This document shows positions 54,506 through 64,000 of a stretch of DNA of 64,000 nucleotides, piece after piece. Positions within the stretch are counted from its first letter, which is position 1; each line of letters opens with the position of its first letter. Under the pieces are notes generated by a model, which was given only the letters and a program-made list of their open reading frames with translations, had not been told where the DNA came from and made no database searches. The stretch comes from Ephydatia muelleri (taxonomy: Eukaryota > Porifera > Demospongiae > Spongillida > Spongillidae). Position numbers and translations under genes: made by a program. Location: positions 8,394,085-8,458,084 of the forward strand of contig JABACO010000004.1 in the NCBI GenBank assembly GCA_013339895.1. Reading direction: 5' to 3'.

Positions 54506-57500
54506 TTACATAGCTATAGTATTCTTTACTCTCTTAGCCGGAGGAGGGATGGCAGCTACCAATTGTGGCTCAATACTTAGTAAATGTTCTTTCACTATGC
54601 ACTTCAGGTTTTGCACGCAGTCTTTAATGGGAGCAAATACCAAGCCAAGTTGATTAAATTTGGCATGGATTGACTCGGCTCCTTGTTCACCCAGGAGGCC
54701 AAAGCCAACATGATTACTATTTGCCCACTGTGAAGTGTGATCCTCTAATATATGCATTTTAATTGGGACTGTTGCCTCTGGATATGTGTCTCGGAAAAAG
54801 GCCATGAACTCTTGAATAGCCTAGTTAGTTAGAATGGAGCATAAAGTGGAACCCTACATGTACACTGAACATTGTTAACCTACCAGGTCTAGTGCATGTG
54901 CTTGTGTCGCATCAATGAAGTTCTGATCACATATATTGTGACATTTTCCATATAAGGAGAATGCGGTGATGAACTTAGTCACTTGACCAGCTACCTCTCC
55001 AGATCGGTGGGGCAGTTTCTCTTGTGCTAACTGAGATATAGATGTGCACAGAGTCTGGATGTTTGGTACCTAATAATTATTTAAGCAGTATGAATTATTC
55101 ATATCCACATGTATAGCACTTTACCTTCAATGCCTTGTGTACATGGTTGCCAATAAATGCCCCCCCAAAATACTGCTGTCGTATGATTGTAGTGCATTGT
55201 CAAGTGTCTTGACAAAGGGCCCTTCTTTTTCAGAGTACCCTCTTTTCACAGTTGATGTGCATTTGGCCACTTCTGCTTCCAATAATAACTAACTTGAATA
55301 CAATTGTGCATGTTGGATAATGACTTACAAGTGCCTTCACTGATCTCTTTTTAGCAGCAGATTGCTTCAAAAGATCCACAGCAAGAGGGTTTTTCTTTCC
55401 GTGGACTAAGGCCACGTGTTGCCACCTGCTGCAATACTTCTTGTGCATGCTGGGCAGTTTCAAGGTCTGCTTGGAGAAATGGAAGCCTTTGCAGCGCCTG
55501 GCTGTACTTGGAAAAACTGGAGGAGTCGAAATCAGTTGTTTGAGATGTTAGTTCCCAGTCCAGTTGACAGCATAGAGCTTCCAGCAGATGGAACATCTTA
55601 GTGAAGATCCCCAACATGATGTGGAGACCAGGTGGGCAGACCTGTATGATGTAACTCGAATAATTGTAATGTTGGATTCATTTACCTGTGAAACAGGGAT
55701 GTCAAAAATAGGTTCTGAGATGCAGTTAAAGAACATCTGTGCATCCTTTTTAACACTCCCTGATGATGCATAGCACTGGTGGTCAGCACACATATCCTTC
55801 AGTGACCTTACTTTGGCATGCCCTCGAACGATTAGAGGTATAGCCATCTGGTCACAGTGAGTTTTGCAGTATAGGCAAGGGTAGCATCCTATTGCATGGT
55901 CATCATTTCACATCATGCTTGCATTTAGTATACTACTGCATACCACTGGCTCCCGACAAGCCATACATCTTTGACAGGAGCTCCTAGTCACCACATATAA
56001 ACACCTTCACTGTGTATTGCCTGTAATTTATAGCACTTGTATATTTAACATGATTTAGGTATAGAGCTCTTACCTCCACTTCATTCCATGTAGATGTTCT
56101 ACTTTATCTTTAAAGCGATCAAGTGCCACATGGAGGTTGGTGACGCTGTCACCAGTCGCAAAACAGCTGGATACACAGGTGTTATGGACTGAATTGGGTG
56201 TGGCAACATTGACAATCTGAAAGGTCATCTTGAATGTTCCATCTCCCTTGTCTCCAATCTTCAACCAGATCTCATTGGCTGGTATAAACCCTTCATGCCA
56301 GGTAAGCCTGCCAGTTCTGCCTCCCAACGCCATATGCTCCGCCATGCATATTCTCATTCTTTCAATATATATTGGTGCAGCGTCCGTTGTGCACACCACC
56401 TGCACTAGAGTTACGCATTGCTGAACAATTAACCATAAGCTCAACACACATTGTTAAATCCACTCAAAATGGCAGTTGCACATAAAACCATTTGAGGTTC
56501 TCAGGGGTTATTCATAATCAACATTTTTATTTTGCAGTTCAATGCTGTATCCACACTGGTAAAAAAAAAGTGGTGACTATCAACCTTCTTCATACAGTAT
56601 TTGTGAAATCTCTGTTATAAACTGATTTAATGTTTAACCCTTGACTTTCCTCCAAAATGCATATCATATATTGATTGTAAATCCTAAGATCTTGGATTTG
56701 ATGTCAAACATGCAACTTTGTTCAAAGTGGGGATAAAGATAAGGCATTTCAAAGTTGAGCTTATCAGTAACGTGGTTAATTGTTCAGCAATGCGTATCCC
56801 CTAAACCATTAAGGTTATTAAAGTAATAAATGGTCAAATGTCTTCTTATATGAAGACAACTATATACGGGAAGTTGCATCAAAATCTGAGAGGTGCTGTC
56901 CATCTGCTTTGTCAAATGAGGTGTATTGACCCCTGTCTTACCTTTCATTCCCTTCCAAGAGCTGCACAACTTTATCCACCAGCTGTGGAATGTATACCAA
57001 AGGAGCTCCTTTGATTTCCTCTTCACCAGATGGAATTGGAAACGAAAACAGGGCTATCTCTCCCTTGAGGTTATCACCAACAATTTGGCTGGAAATGTGG
57101 CGCATCCTTTCCTCACCAGCCAGACAGATGCCTGACGATTTGAGCCACCTGAAATAGCAGTGTACTAGAATTGGTACCTTTGGTGTATGATGTGACATAC
57201 CGCCTCAGAAGCCTCAGTTTATTCCAAGGTATAGCAAGTCCTGCCTTAATCGCCAATACCTGAGCTGCCCCAAGCTCAATCGTTGATGAGATTCCTGCCT
57301 TATCCAACAAAAATCGCCTCTCTTCCTTGTTAAGGATGAGGACCTCTTTTTGGATAAGCGCAGATGCTTCTCCACCACTGACAATGCCTCGGATTTTCTG
57401 CATTTGAGAGCATCGCAACTTTACAGTCTGTGAGCAGGCAGCTGTGGTTTCTTGGTGAGCTCTGGTAACATGCATGAATGTCATTGGCTAAAGTGTGTGT

Positions 57501-57712
57501 AGATATTGTGTAACCTCAGGATAAGTCAATGACATTCACTTAACTGTTCCTCCTGTAGGAAGTTGTATGATGCCTTTGTCAGGACTGGTAGAGATGGCCC
57601 TCTTCAGCAATCCTGCTGCTTGCTTCTCCTCCTCAGGTGTAAGTGATGGTACACAGTCATGCCCTTCGTAGTCACCAGCCGTAATATCCCTGCTGCAGTC
57701 TGTACAATTTAA

Positions 57713-58070
57713 CATCCGATAGCAGGAGGAGTATCACACCTGGTGCTCGTCTGACATGGGAGGAAACCAAGGGACCATCCTCCGAGCAGCAGGGACAGTT
57801 CACAGCACCAGTTGCTGCTATCCACTCCTGGAGGCACTTGATGCATTGCACCACACTGCAGTTCCAGTGGCTGTGAGAGGATGTTGGAGCATAGTGCACA
57901 CACCAGCTCCTTTAACATCAACTGGTTTTTCATGCTTGCCAAAGGTGGACTAGGCGAGAACTGGAGGAGGGGCAATCTTCTCAAGATGAGCTATTAGTAA
58001 ATTAGGTGTGAAGCCTGCCTGACGACCGCTACGAACTGTTGACCTCCCCATGTGTCCACTTGAGCATGCA
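57713..58070 (-). pseudogene. RING-like exon of the RAG1-like relic, frameshifted
   Basis: Block one: RQAGFTPNLLIAHLEKIAPP. Block two, after a shift at about 57950: LVCALCSNILSQPLELQC. Block three, after a shift at about 57860: CIKCLQEWIAATGAVNCPCC. Together these give the C-x2-C ... C-x2-C ... C-x2-C layout of the RAG1 RING, although the RING histidine is not readable across the break. Confidence 0.55.
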
Positions 58071-58142
58071 TGGAAGTGCTCACATACCTAAACACCATGA
58101 TGTCATATGTTTGTTTACTTAAAGCATAAGTGTACTGTTTAC

Positions 58143-58438
58143 CTTGCATTGTTGGTCTGTATGTTTTAGCCATTCAAATACGGTCACTGCACATTTGTAA
58201 TGGACTCCCTTTTCGATGGCACTGATGGTTCTCTGCATTGAGAGCTGACATTGCTTGCAAAACATCTCAAGGTGAATATTGACATCATCCCCAGATGTGT
58301 CGATGTCAAAAGCAATTTTTAGCTCAGCTGAGAATACTTTGCACTCATAGCTAATACTCTTCTTTGCCCTGTACTTCATTAGCCTCTGCCCACAAACTCT
58401 ACAATGTATGGGAACTTGTTGGTTGTGGTAATCCATAC
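58143..58438 (-). pseudogene. Exon with RAG1 N-terminal-type zinc module
   Basis: The open block reads HCRVCGQRLMKYRAKK, then AFDIDTSGDDVNIHLEMFCK with FCKQC, and FEWLKHTDQQCK. In vertebrate RAG1 the corresponding region, from memory, has C-x2-C (CRICG), a stretch ending in 'V-F-x-I-D-V-x-x-D-x-x-x-I-H-P-x-x-F-C-x-x-C', then 'E-W-x-P-H-x-x-x-C'. Spacing and key residues agree through the block. The exon has a clean acceptor (GACTATAG) and donor (GTAAAC), and its incoming phase fits the preceding exon at 59272-59194. This exon alone shows no lesion. Confidence 0.65.
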
Positions 58439-58915
58439 CTATAGTCATGTATACATGTAGGGACAAAGCACAACACATGTCAATTATTCATGCAATTCGC
58501 TCAGCTTGTTCGTGGTGATAGAAAACTCGTCACCACATCAGGTTTGCCAATACTTATAGCCACATGCCTCCTGATCATTGCTGCAGTATGCTTACCTTCC
58601 AGCTCAGTCACCGAAGGCCACGTTGTCTAATTTAGTAACGCCCCCCTTCTAAATACGTGCCGCGTGGCCTTATGAAACGGTATGCGCATGCTATATATGT
58701 GGGATGTGAATTGTGCGCATCTATTGGACATGCCAGGAAAGGGGGAGTGCAGTGTTTGGGCTCGTTGTAATTTTTTGATTTGCTCGTTCTGCTGAGTCAT
58801 GGTCACCTTATAAACATTGGATGTCTATAATGAGGCATCTTTTTAGAATGATGTGTTAAAACCGTAAATGATCTAATTATAGACCTAGTGTCCAGCCGCA
58901 ACCGTGACTAAGGTT

Positions 58916-59102
58916 GATGCTGACCCTTAACAATCAACACCTTTGTAAGGTTCAATGGTTACGTAACACTTTTGTAAGATTTCTTTTTGACACAACAAAA
59001 GTGTTATATATTAATTGGGAACGATGCTGACCTTTAACAATGAACCCCTTTGTAAGGTTCAATGGTTACGTAACGATTTCGTGTTATATTTTTATTGGGA
59101 AC
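58916..59102. repeat. Adjacent tandem duplication
   Basis: Two abutting copies (58916-59022 and 59023-59102) share GATGCTGACC, AACAATSAAC, CCTTTGTAAGGTTCAATGGT, TACGTAAC and ATTGGGAAC. The second lacks about 27 bp. It lies in the presumed first intron of the RAG1-like relic. Confidence 0.85.
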
Positions 59103-59272
59103 CTATTAACCTCACATTTGATTGCAAAGCCGGGTCAGCATTTGAATAGGTGCACTATGACTGATTTCATAGTTACATGGTAGAGGTACTCACTTAATAA
59201 AGATGTGCCCTTCTCCCCATGTTCTTCACACAACCTCCACATCCGCTCCTTTATTCTAGTGCATATGGCTTC

Positions 59273-59952
59273 CTGCAAACGCCTCAGATGGTCTAACAAT
59301 ACATTTGTTGGTATGTGACATGTTCATACTTAGTCTATAATGTGATGCTAGGACTATACAAAGCCTCTTCAACGGTGTACGTTCAGGTCATCAGAGTAGC
59401 CATGTAGCAAGTCGGATCAGCTGAATTCAAGGTAATAGAACTGCCATGAGCTGCACAGTGCACTGAAAATATCGCGCGCTATCAAAATATTGGCTATTGG
59501 CTGGATGGTGCTGGTCGATCTGTATCACTTACCGCTCCGCATAATCATGTATATTACGTCCAAAAACGGCAACCGTGGTCTCTGTACCGTGTGTGTCATA
59601 TGCAACCCTCTGATATGTACTTCGCATCATATCGCGTGCACGACCGGTTAACAGGTTAAAAGCATAGATAGCAGGCAGCCAGTTTGCTTCCACACCAGCC
59701 CACGCAAGTTGATCAATACTTTCAAGTCCGGCTTAGTTCACCGCGCCGCCATGGCGTGTCTATAGTCTAAATTTCTCCCGATATTATGTACATGTTTAAT
59801 GAGTTTGGTCAAGGAATGTGCAGAAGGATAAACATACACGCATACATGTATACATCTATCAGCTACGGTGTTCACGACTTGGGAGCAATGAAAGGAGACC
59901 TATTGGTGAGGAGGGATCAAGTCAAAGTTTCAGTAGCCACTCACCGGCACTA
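59273..59952. other. Spacer downstream of the ADP-ribosyl cyclase gene
   Basis: No coding content recognised; would contain the 3' untranslated region of the cyclase gene and the 5' end of the RAG1-like relic. Confidence 0.4.
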
Positions 59953-60771
59953 CTAGTGGGTATGATATTTTGATTTCTGCTGCGCCCTCACCACAGCTGT
60001 CAACTTATCGAGTAAGTCTTGCGAGGGTGGATCCTGCCGGACATTCCCTTCGATATAGGCGCAATGGTACCTCTTCCGGGGATAAGCGCCTAATACTTTA
60101 TCACGTATGTTGGTTAGAGGTAACTGGTCGCACGTATTTTCTTGAAATACGTTCAACACGACGACTTTTTTAACTGATCGATTTCGCAGCAGTGTCGGTA
60201 ATTCGAACAATGCGAACATTGAAGTGTTTCTAAACGTGTTGCCCGTGAGGAAAAATACAGTTCCCGCAGCTTTCTCGGCGAAATGGGTTGAAAACGCTTG
60301 GTAGAACGTATAAGATGGAGTGTGGAGCTGATATACTGGGCAGTTGGTCGAAGTGTAGTCAATGCCTCCCGGCTTCCCGCACCACGCTGTGACGCCATAC
60401 TTACTTTGCATCGTGTCGACTATTTTGTTGGGCACGATGTTAGATGATCCGTAAAGGCCGGCTTGGTCGGCCAATGCCGCTTCCAGAACAGGGGCACCAG
60501 TCCAGAATAAAGCGCGGTCTTTGTAGTTTAAAGGGTAAGGTAGGACCTTGAAATAGTAGTCGTAGTCTGAAACAACCGAAGTATTCCAATTTTTCCCAGC
60601 AAATGCGTGCCGGAATGCCCACCACGCTAAGGCACATTGAGGTTTTGATTTCCCAACGTCAGCGCACGCCCTTTTGTAGCGTTGTTCGATGTCTCTTGGA
60701 GTAGTGTCCCCCTTGATGCCAGGCGCAAGTGCCACCATTATTACTACAAGGATATACGCACCTGCCTGCAT
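59953..60771 (-). CDS. ADP-ribosyl cyclase (CD38/BST1 family), secreted or lumenal
   Basis: Intronless, 272 residues from Met at 60771 (MQAGAYILVVIMVALAPG, a good signal peptide); a longer frame to 60873 would bury that signal and reach past the TATA-like element, so I reject it. The family converts NAD to cyclic ADP-ribose, a calcium messenger. Motifs: RDIEQRYKRAC; ALFWTGAPVLE (the LFW tryptophan); VTAWCGKPGGIDY (second active-site tryptophan); FYQAFSTHFAEKAAGTVFFL, which keeps the catalytic glutamate of the FAE motif; and multiple cysteines for disulfides. The TLE motif found between the two tryptophans in CD38 and BST1 is absent: that stretch reads LYGSSNIVPNKI. The missing glutamate influences cyclase versus hydrolase balance in CD38. 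No C-terminal membrane or GPI signal is seen; the end is KSKYHTH. Confidence 0.85.
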   Translation of the reverse strand: MQAGAYILVVIMVALAPGIKGDTTPRDIEQRYKRACADVGKSKPQCALAWWAFRHAFAGKNWNTSVVSDYDYYFKVLPYPLNYKDRALFWTGAPVLEAALADQAGLYGSSNIVPNKIVDTMQSKYGVTAWCGKPGGIDYTSTNCPVYQLHTPSYTFYQAFSTHFAEKAAGTVFFLTGNTFRNTSMFALFELPTLLRNRSVKKVVVLNVFQENTCDQLPLTNIRDKVLGAYPRKRYHCAYIEGNVRQDPPSQDLLDKLTAVVRAQQKSKYHTH

Positions 60772-60813
60772 TTTACTAATTTCACCCTGAATGGGGTCGA
60801 AAGCGCGCTGGCG

Positions 60814-60822
60814 CTTAAATAT
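60814..60822 (-). promoter_or_regulatory. Possible TATA box of the ADP-ribosyl cyclase gene
   Basis: ATATTTAAG on the minus strand, 43-51 bases before the chosen ATG at 60771. Supports the shorter start. Confidence 0.4.
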
Positions 60823-60873
60823 CAACAAATCGCGCGAGTTGCGGTCGGCATATGCCGACTCCCTGGAATTCAC

Positions 60874-62869
60874 ACTTGCACTGCCAGTGCAAATGCAAAG
60901 TGGTAAAATGAGCGCGACTCTGATCTATGGCCACAAAACCGCACGCATGCAGGGGTGTTATTCTGGGAGTGGACTTCCTTTCTAAAGACGCTGTCACTGA
61001 CCAGCTAGAGAGTAGTGTATGTTCGTATCGGAACAATGTCATCCACATGTTAGATTGCAAGCTGGACAAGACCGACATGTGCATATGCTACATGCTGTAT
61101 AGGGTATACGTACGGAGTGATCCAGATGACAACAACGCAGTGGATGAATGTGCTGTAGACCAGATTTGGTGAAAGAGTCAGCACAGAAAATTCCATCATG
61201 CGTGTATGCCCATCTACAGTATAATCAGAACTGCAGGCTGTGGTCAACGCGAGGGGCCGCTCTGCTTCGCAATGTCATATCAATACAATTAATCGTTCAT
61301 AATCGGCGTCAATGGAATGGACGATTATATTCATGATGGTATGTTTGCAGTTATCCGAGCATCAAACTCGAAGTACAAGCAGGTGTATAGACAGCGACCC
61401 TTACGCGATGGACAATTCAGAAAGGTCTATACATGCACACCATGCTAAGGCAAGTGATTATAACACTGATTACTTCTGCTTTTTATAGTTCAATTTCAGG
61501 TCTGGAAGGACGCTAGATGCACTACAAAATCAAACCATGGATACTATACCTAATGGATTGGAAATGGGTTTCGTTAATGCACAGAGGGTTCCGGGTGCCC
61601 TCGCTCCATAAAGGTATCCTCGTAAGTCGTAACCTTAAGCTTGAACGTAACTAGCCATCAGCCATGAGTAAGGACGTATTATCATGCTGTATAGCCTCTA
61701 GACAAAAAGGAATGCATCTAATCCTGCATGCGTATTTCCGACGTATTTTTGGTTGCTTCGACATCGTGAATAAAATAATTTACATCCAATTTTGGTCAAA
61801 CTAAACAAAATTGTATCTGCTACTGTACTTCGTACAAAATAAAGTACTAAGCCACGGTATAACCATCCCTCTATCAATAAAAAATACATCATGCAAAACA
61901 GCACGCCTGGTATTTCTCGAGAGCGCGTCTGACCTGATTTCGCACAGAAATGCTTACCGCTGCGGGGGGGGCCCTCCCCCCGCCAAGTTAGAAACTAAAT
62001 ATTTATAGGTGAAGGGCTGTGGCTTAAACGATTAATCTTACGTGTGTGAAGGCCAGGCTGCGGTGCCAGCCATCAATCTAGCACATCGGCAGCTTATACA
62101 CGTGCATGCTCTATGCGCGATTTGGAATAGTTTTTTTGTATGTTAAAGTGAGTTTGCCAGAAATTCGGACATCGATGACGCATTGCTGACGCAATACCGC
62201 GCACACCCGTTATTTCACCGTTCACGCACCCAATGGAAAAATGTCCAGCAAAAAACAGAAAATGAAAACGCCAAGCAAGAAGTTCACCATAAACTATGCT
62301 TTATTGTCCAGGGTCTATCTGTCGGTTCCATGCCTCCATACATTTGATGAAATATAGGGTTGTTTCAAGAACTTTGTACACTTTTCTCAAGATATGTGAT
62401 AGTTGTGGTAAATGCACACTTGGATTATGTTAGCCAGATCATCAAGGCAGGTGTCTGATACCGTAGAACACTTTTCCCCCTACTTCTCAAGGTTCCTGAG
62501 TCACTTTTAGTGGTTGAGGTACTGAACGTCTCCATTAATTCTGTGTATGTCGCAATGATTTACGTAATGGATGGTTCGTTGAACATGGGCGCGAGTAACT
62601 GGTGCTAGGGAAATACTTACCCTGAATCAGACTCACTCAGGTATGTTACAACTGAGGTGCTTAGGTGTTGTACGTGTGCGGAACAATCATAGCTAGCTAT
62701 TTTGCACCGCATGCGTACCGGTACACGTTCACTCCACAAGAACGATCGAGAAATACGCCGATGTGGTACAGTGTGCCGGTAATCAAGTTAGATTGGCATC
62801 CAAAAAATGGCAGACGCTGTTCGTATAGCGCTATATACCTGTATTTGATTATCAAGGGAGAGCTGTATC
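60874..62869. other. Non-coding stretch
   Basis: No gene recognised. A small G/C palindrome (GGGGGGGCCCTCCCCCC type) lies near 61965-61982. Confidence 0.4.
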
Positions 62870-62969
62870 GCTTGCGATTACTGGTATATAAGTAATCTGA
62901 AGTAATCGCAAGCATTTCTGATCTTGGCGATGGTCTGGTATAATACCAGACCATCGCCAAGATAAGAAA
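62870..62969. repeat. Two adjacent hairpins
   Basis: Hairpin 1 (62870-62913): GCTTGCGATTACT and AGTAATCGCAAGC, 13-bp arms. Hairpin 2 (62921-62963): perfect 21-bp arms starting ATCTTGGCGATGG around one base, extended outward by TTTCT/AGAAA (62915-62969). No gene overlaps. Could be a foldback element, a cruciform or a small-RNA precursor. Confidence 0.75.
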
Positions 62970-63216
62970 TACACAACCAACTACAACTGTAACTGTGTGA
63001 TAGTTAAAGGTGATTGCCTAGTTGTTGTATTAGACTTTGGACTTCGAATTCACGGGTGTAGAGTAGTTTTCCTAATTAAAGCTCTTCCCGTTCTTGCTTT
63101 ATTTGTGTTCGTAAATGCTGATGTCAATACTAATAGTGCACGTGAGCTGAACAACGAGCTGAACGGACAATAGAAGTGAACTGGAGTCAATACTGTACAG
63201 AGTTAAGAGGCATTCG

Positions 63217-63420
63217 AGTATGTGTGTGCTTGTGTGGTGTGTGTGTTTGTGTATGTGTACATCTATATGTGTGTGTTGTATTGATGTGTGTTGTATTGAT
63301 GTGTGCTTGTGTGTAAGTACATTGAGTAGTGTGTGTGTGCATTTGTCTGTTGAGTATGTATGTCTGTGCATGTACTTGTGTTGAGTGTGTATACATGAAT
63401 GTAGGGGAGGGGGGGGGATT
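63217..63420. repeat. TG-rich microsatellite
   Basis: Imperfect (TG)n interrupted by TTGTATTGATGTG-type units, then a G run at 63405-63418. Confidence 0.85.
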
Positions 63421-63504
63421 TCGGTATCCCTCACTTCTTCATTGATGGGGGATTCTTCTCTCCCATCCCCTCAAATCAAAGGACCAGTTTGTCTTTCTCT
63501 TGAG

Positions 63505-63583
63505 ATGGTCACTGTGTTTTGGCTTCATCCCTGGATGACAAGATCAGACTGCTGAACAGGGACAATGTAGAACTGCTCAATGA
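63505..63583 (+). CDS. Possible exon of a coiled-coil protein continuing past the window
   Basis: After a pyrimidine-rich acceptor (GTCTTTCTCTTGAG) a 79-base open block reads LASSLDDKIRLLNRDNVELL and ends at a strong donor (GTAAGAG at 63584). The heptad-like leucine spacing suggests coiled coil. No family can be named from one exon, and no partner exon is visible in the last 400 bases. Confidence 0.35.
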
Positions 63584-64000
63584 GTAAGAGAGAGGAAGAG
63601 TATGTGTATGTGTGTGTATACATATGGGAGGTGTACAGGAGTGGTTTTAGTGCACATGTGCATATATTATGGCTTTGTGTACACTAGTATCTGTGAGAAT
63701 ATGTATATCTGTGTGATGGTCTATCCCTAGGTACAAAGGTCATATGAGTTATAAGGTGTGTTGAGCAGAGGATGGTGAGATTTGATTCTGGGACCTGATG
63801 GAGGTGAGAATGAGAGTGTGAGTTAGATTGGTGTGATGGGATAGTGTAGAGAGGGTTGGTTGTGGGATGGTGAGATACCAGGGGCAATTGAAGGGGAGTG
63901 TGCATAACATTTTGAGCTAGCTAATGAAAGAACACCTCCAGGCTAGGACACACATTGTGAAAAGGGGAAGTGTGGCAGATGGAGGAAGGGGGGCACACAT
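63584..64000. other. Window end, probable intron or intergenic
   Basis: GTGTGTAT and GGTGAGA-rich non-coding sequence; nothing recognised. Confidence 0.4.

Larger units (their letters stand above)
54506..59272 (-). pseudogene. RAG1-like transposase gene relic, most complete copy
   Basis: At least ten exon-like blocks on the minus strand: 59272-59194 (lead-in); 58438-58143 (RAG1-type zinc module); about 58070-57713 (RING-like); about 57665-57541; 57484-57190 (IVSGGEASALIQKEVLILNK, IPWNKLRLLRR); about 57150-56945 (WLKSSGICLAGEERMR); 56440-56085 (EIWLKIGDKGDGTFKMTFQ, ATPNSVHNTC, VTNLHVALDRF); about 56010-55960 (GD-stop-ELLSKMYGLSGASG); about 55890-55696 (CYPCLYCKTH); about 55640-55330 (CPPGLHIMLGIFTKMFHLLE); about 55295-55122 (RQQYFGGAFIGNHVHKALK); 55070-54885; and 54820-54506 (HILEDHTSQWANSN, GEQGAESIHAKFNQL). 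In RAG1 the same order is zinc module, RING, catalytic Asp regions, C-x2-C zinc site, catalytic Glu. Breaks: stop TAG at 55984-55986 and frameshifts near 57860, 57950, 55430 and 55195. The intact protein would have cut and moved DNA; this copy cannot. Confidence 0.65.

Noticed and set aside
59454..59460. CACAGTG heptamer near the RAG1-like relic as a recombination-signal-like end
   Set aside because: Its orientation does not fit a right-hand element end, no matching partner or nonamer was found at the other end, and a 7-bp word is expected by chance.
60772..60873. 34-residue N-terminal extension of the ADP-ribosyl cyclase
   Set aside because: It would place the signal peptide internally and reaches upstream of the TATA-like element.

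Overview
The window is eukaryotic and animal. It carries a 26-exon integrin beta gene with a MIDAS motif and an NPxY tail, a LRRFIP-type coiled-coil gene, a NatB catalytic subunit gene, a receptor-tyrosine-kinase-like gene and an ADP-ribosyl cyclase gene. Introns have ordinary GT..AG ends, and the sequence is AT-leaning and very rich in mobile-element relics. This combination, together with relics of transposon-protein types I know mainly from sponge and cnidarian gene predictions, suggests an early-branching animal. A sponge (probably a demosponge) is my best guess; it is an inference, not something a single marker proves.

Layout. 1-3.3 kb: degraded plus-strand relic of a RAG1-like transposon gene, with a small inverted-repeat element inside it. 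4.2-5.4 kb: an hAT-type inverted-repeat element with a second element nested in it; the inner element carries the first exon of a RecQ-like helicase. 5.8-10.5 kb: a complete, very young Ty3/gypsy-type LTR retrotransposon with identical 112-bp LTRs and one intact gag-pol frame. 11.8-14.4 kb (minus): an intact 677-residue transposase-like protein ending in a PHD finger, next to an out-of-frame tandem repeat array. 14.7-15.7 kb: relic of a P-element-like transposase, also ending in a PHD-like motif. 16.2-25.8 kb: integrin beta. 28.3-29.1 kb: MUL1-like membrane protein without a RING. 29.6-31.6 kb (minus): NAA20. 32.0-42.3 kb: LRRFIP. 43.5-44.9 kb: membrane-anchored tyrosine-kinase-like protein with almost no ectodomain. 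45.7-59.3 kb: a transposon graveyard on the minus strand with three further pieces of the RAG1-like family (the most complete at 54.5-59.3 kb) and one relic of a different repeated multi-exon family with an SGDGA motif. 60.0-60.8 kb (minus): ADP-ribosyl cyclase. The last 3 kb hold hairpins, microsatellites and possibly the start of another gene.

Host genes and their roles. Integrin beta (adhesion), the kinase-like receptor and LRRFIP (actin and signalling adaptor) act at or near the cell surface and cortex. NAA20 is a housekeeping cytosolic N-acetyltransferase that shares a short divergent promoter region with LRRFIP. The MUL1-like protein belongs on the mitochondrial outer membrane. The ADP-ribosyl cyclase is a predicted secreted or lumenal enzyme making a calcium messenger. 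Apart from the divergent NAA20/LRRFIP pair I see no operon-like or functional grouping.

Most interesting. The relic at 54.5-59.3 kb encodes, exon by exon, a zinc module that reads like the RAG1 N-terminal region, a RING-like motif, and downstream blocks that line up with the catalytic core of RAG1. At least three other pieces of the same family lie in this window. Homology calls here rest on my memory of the families and on reading frames, not on database searches.
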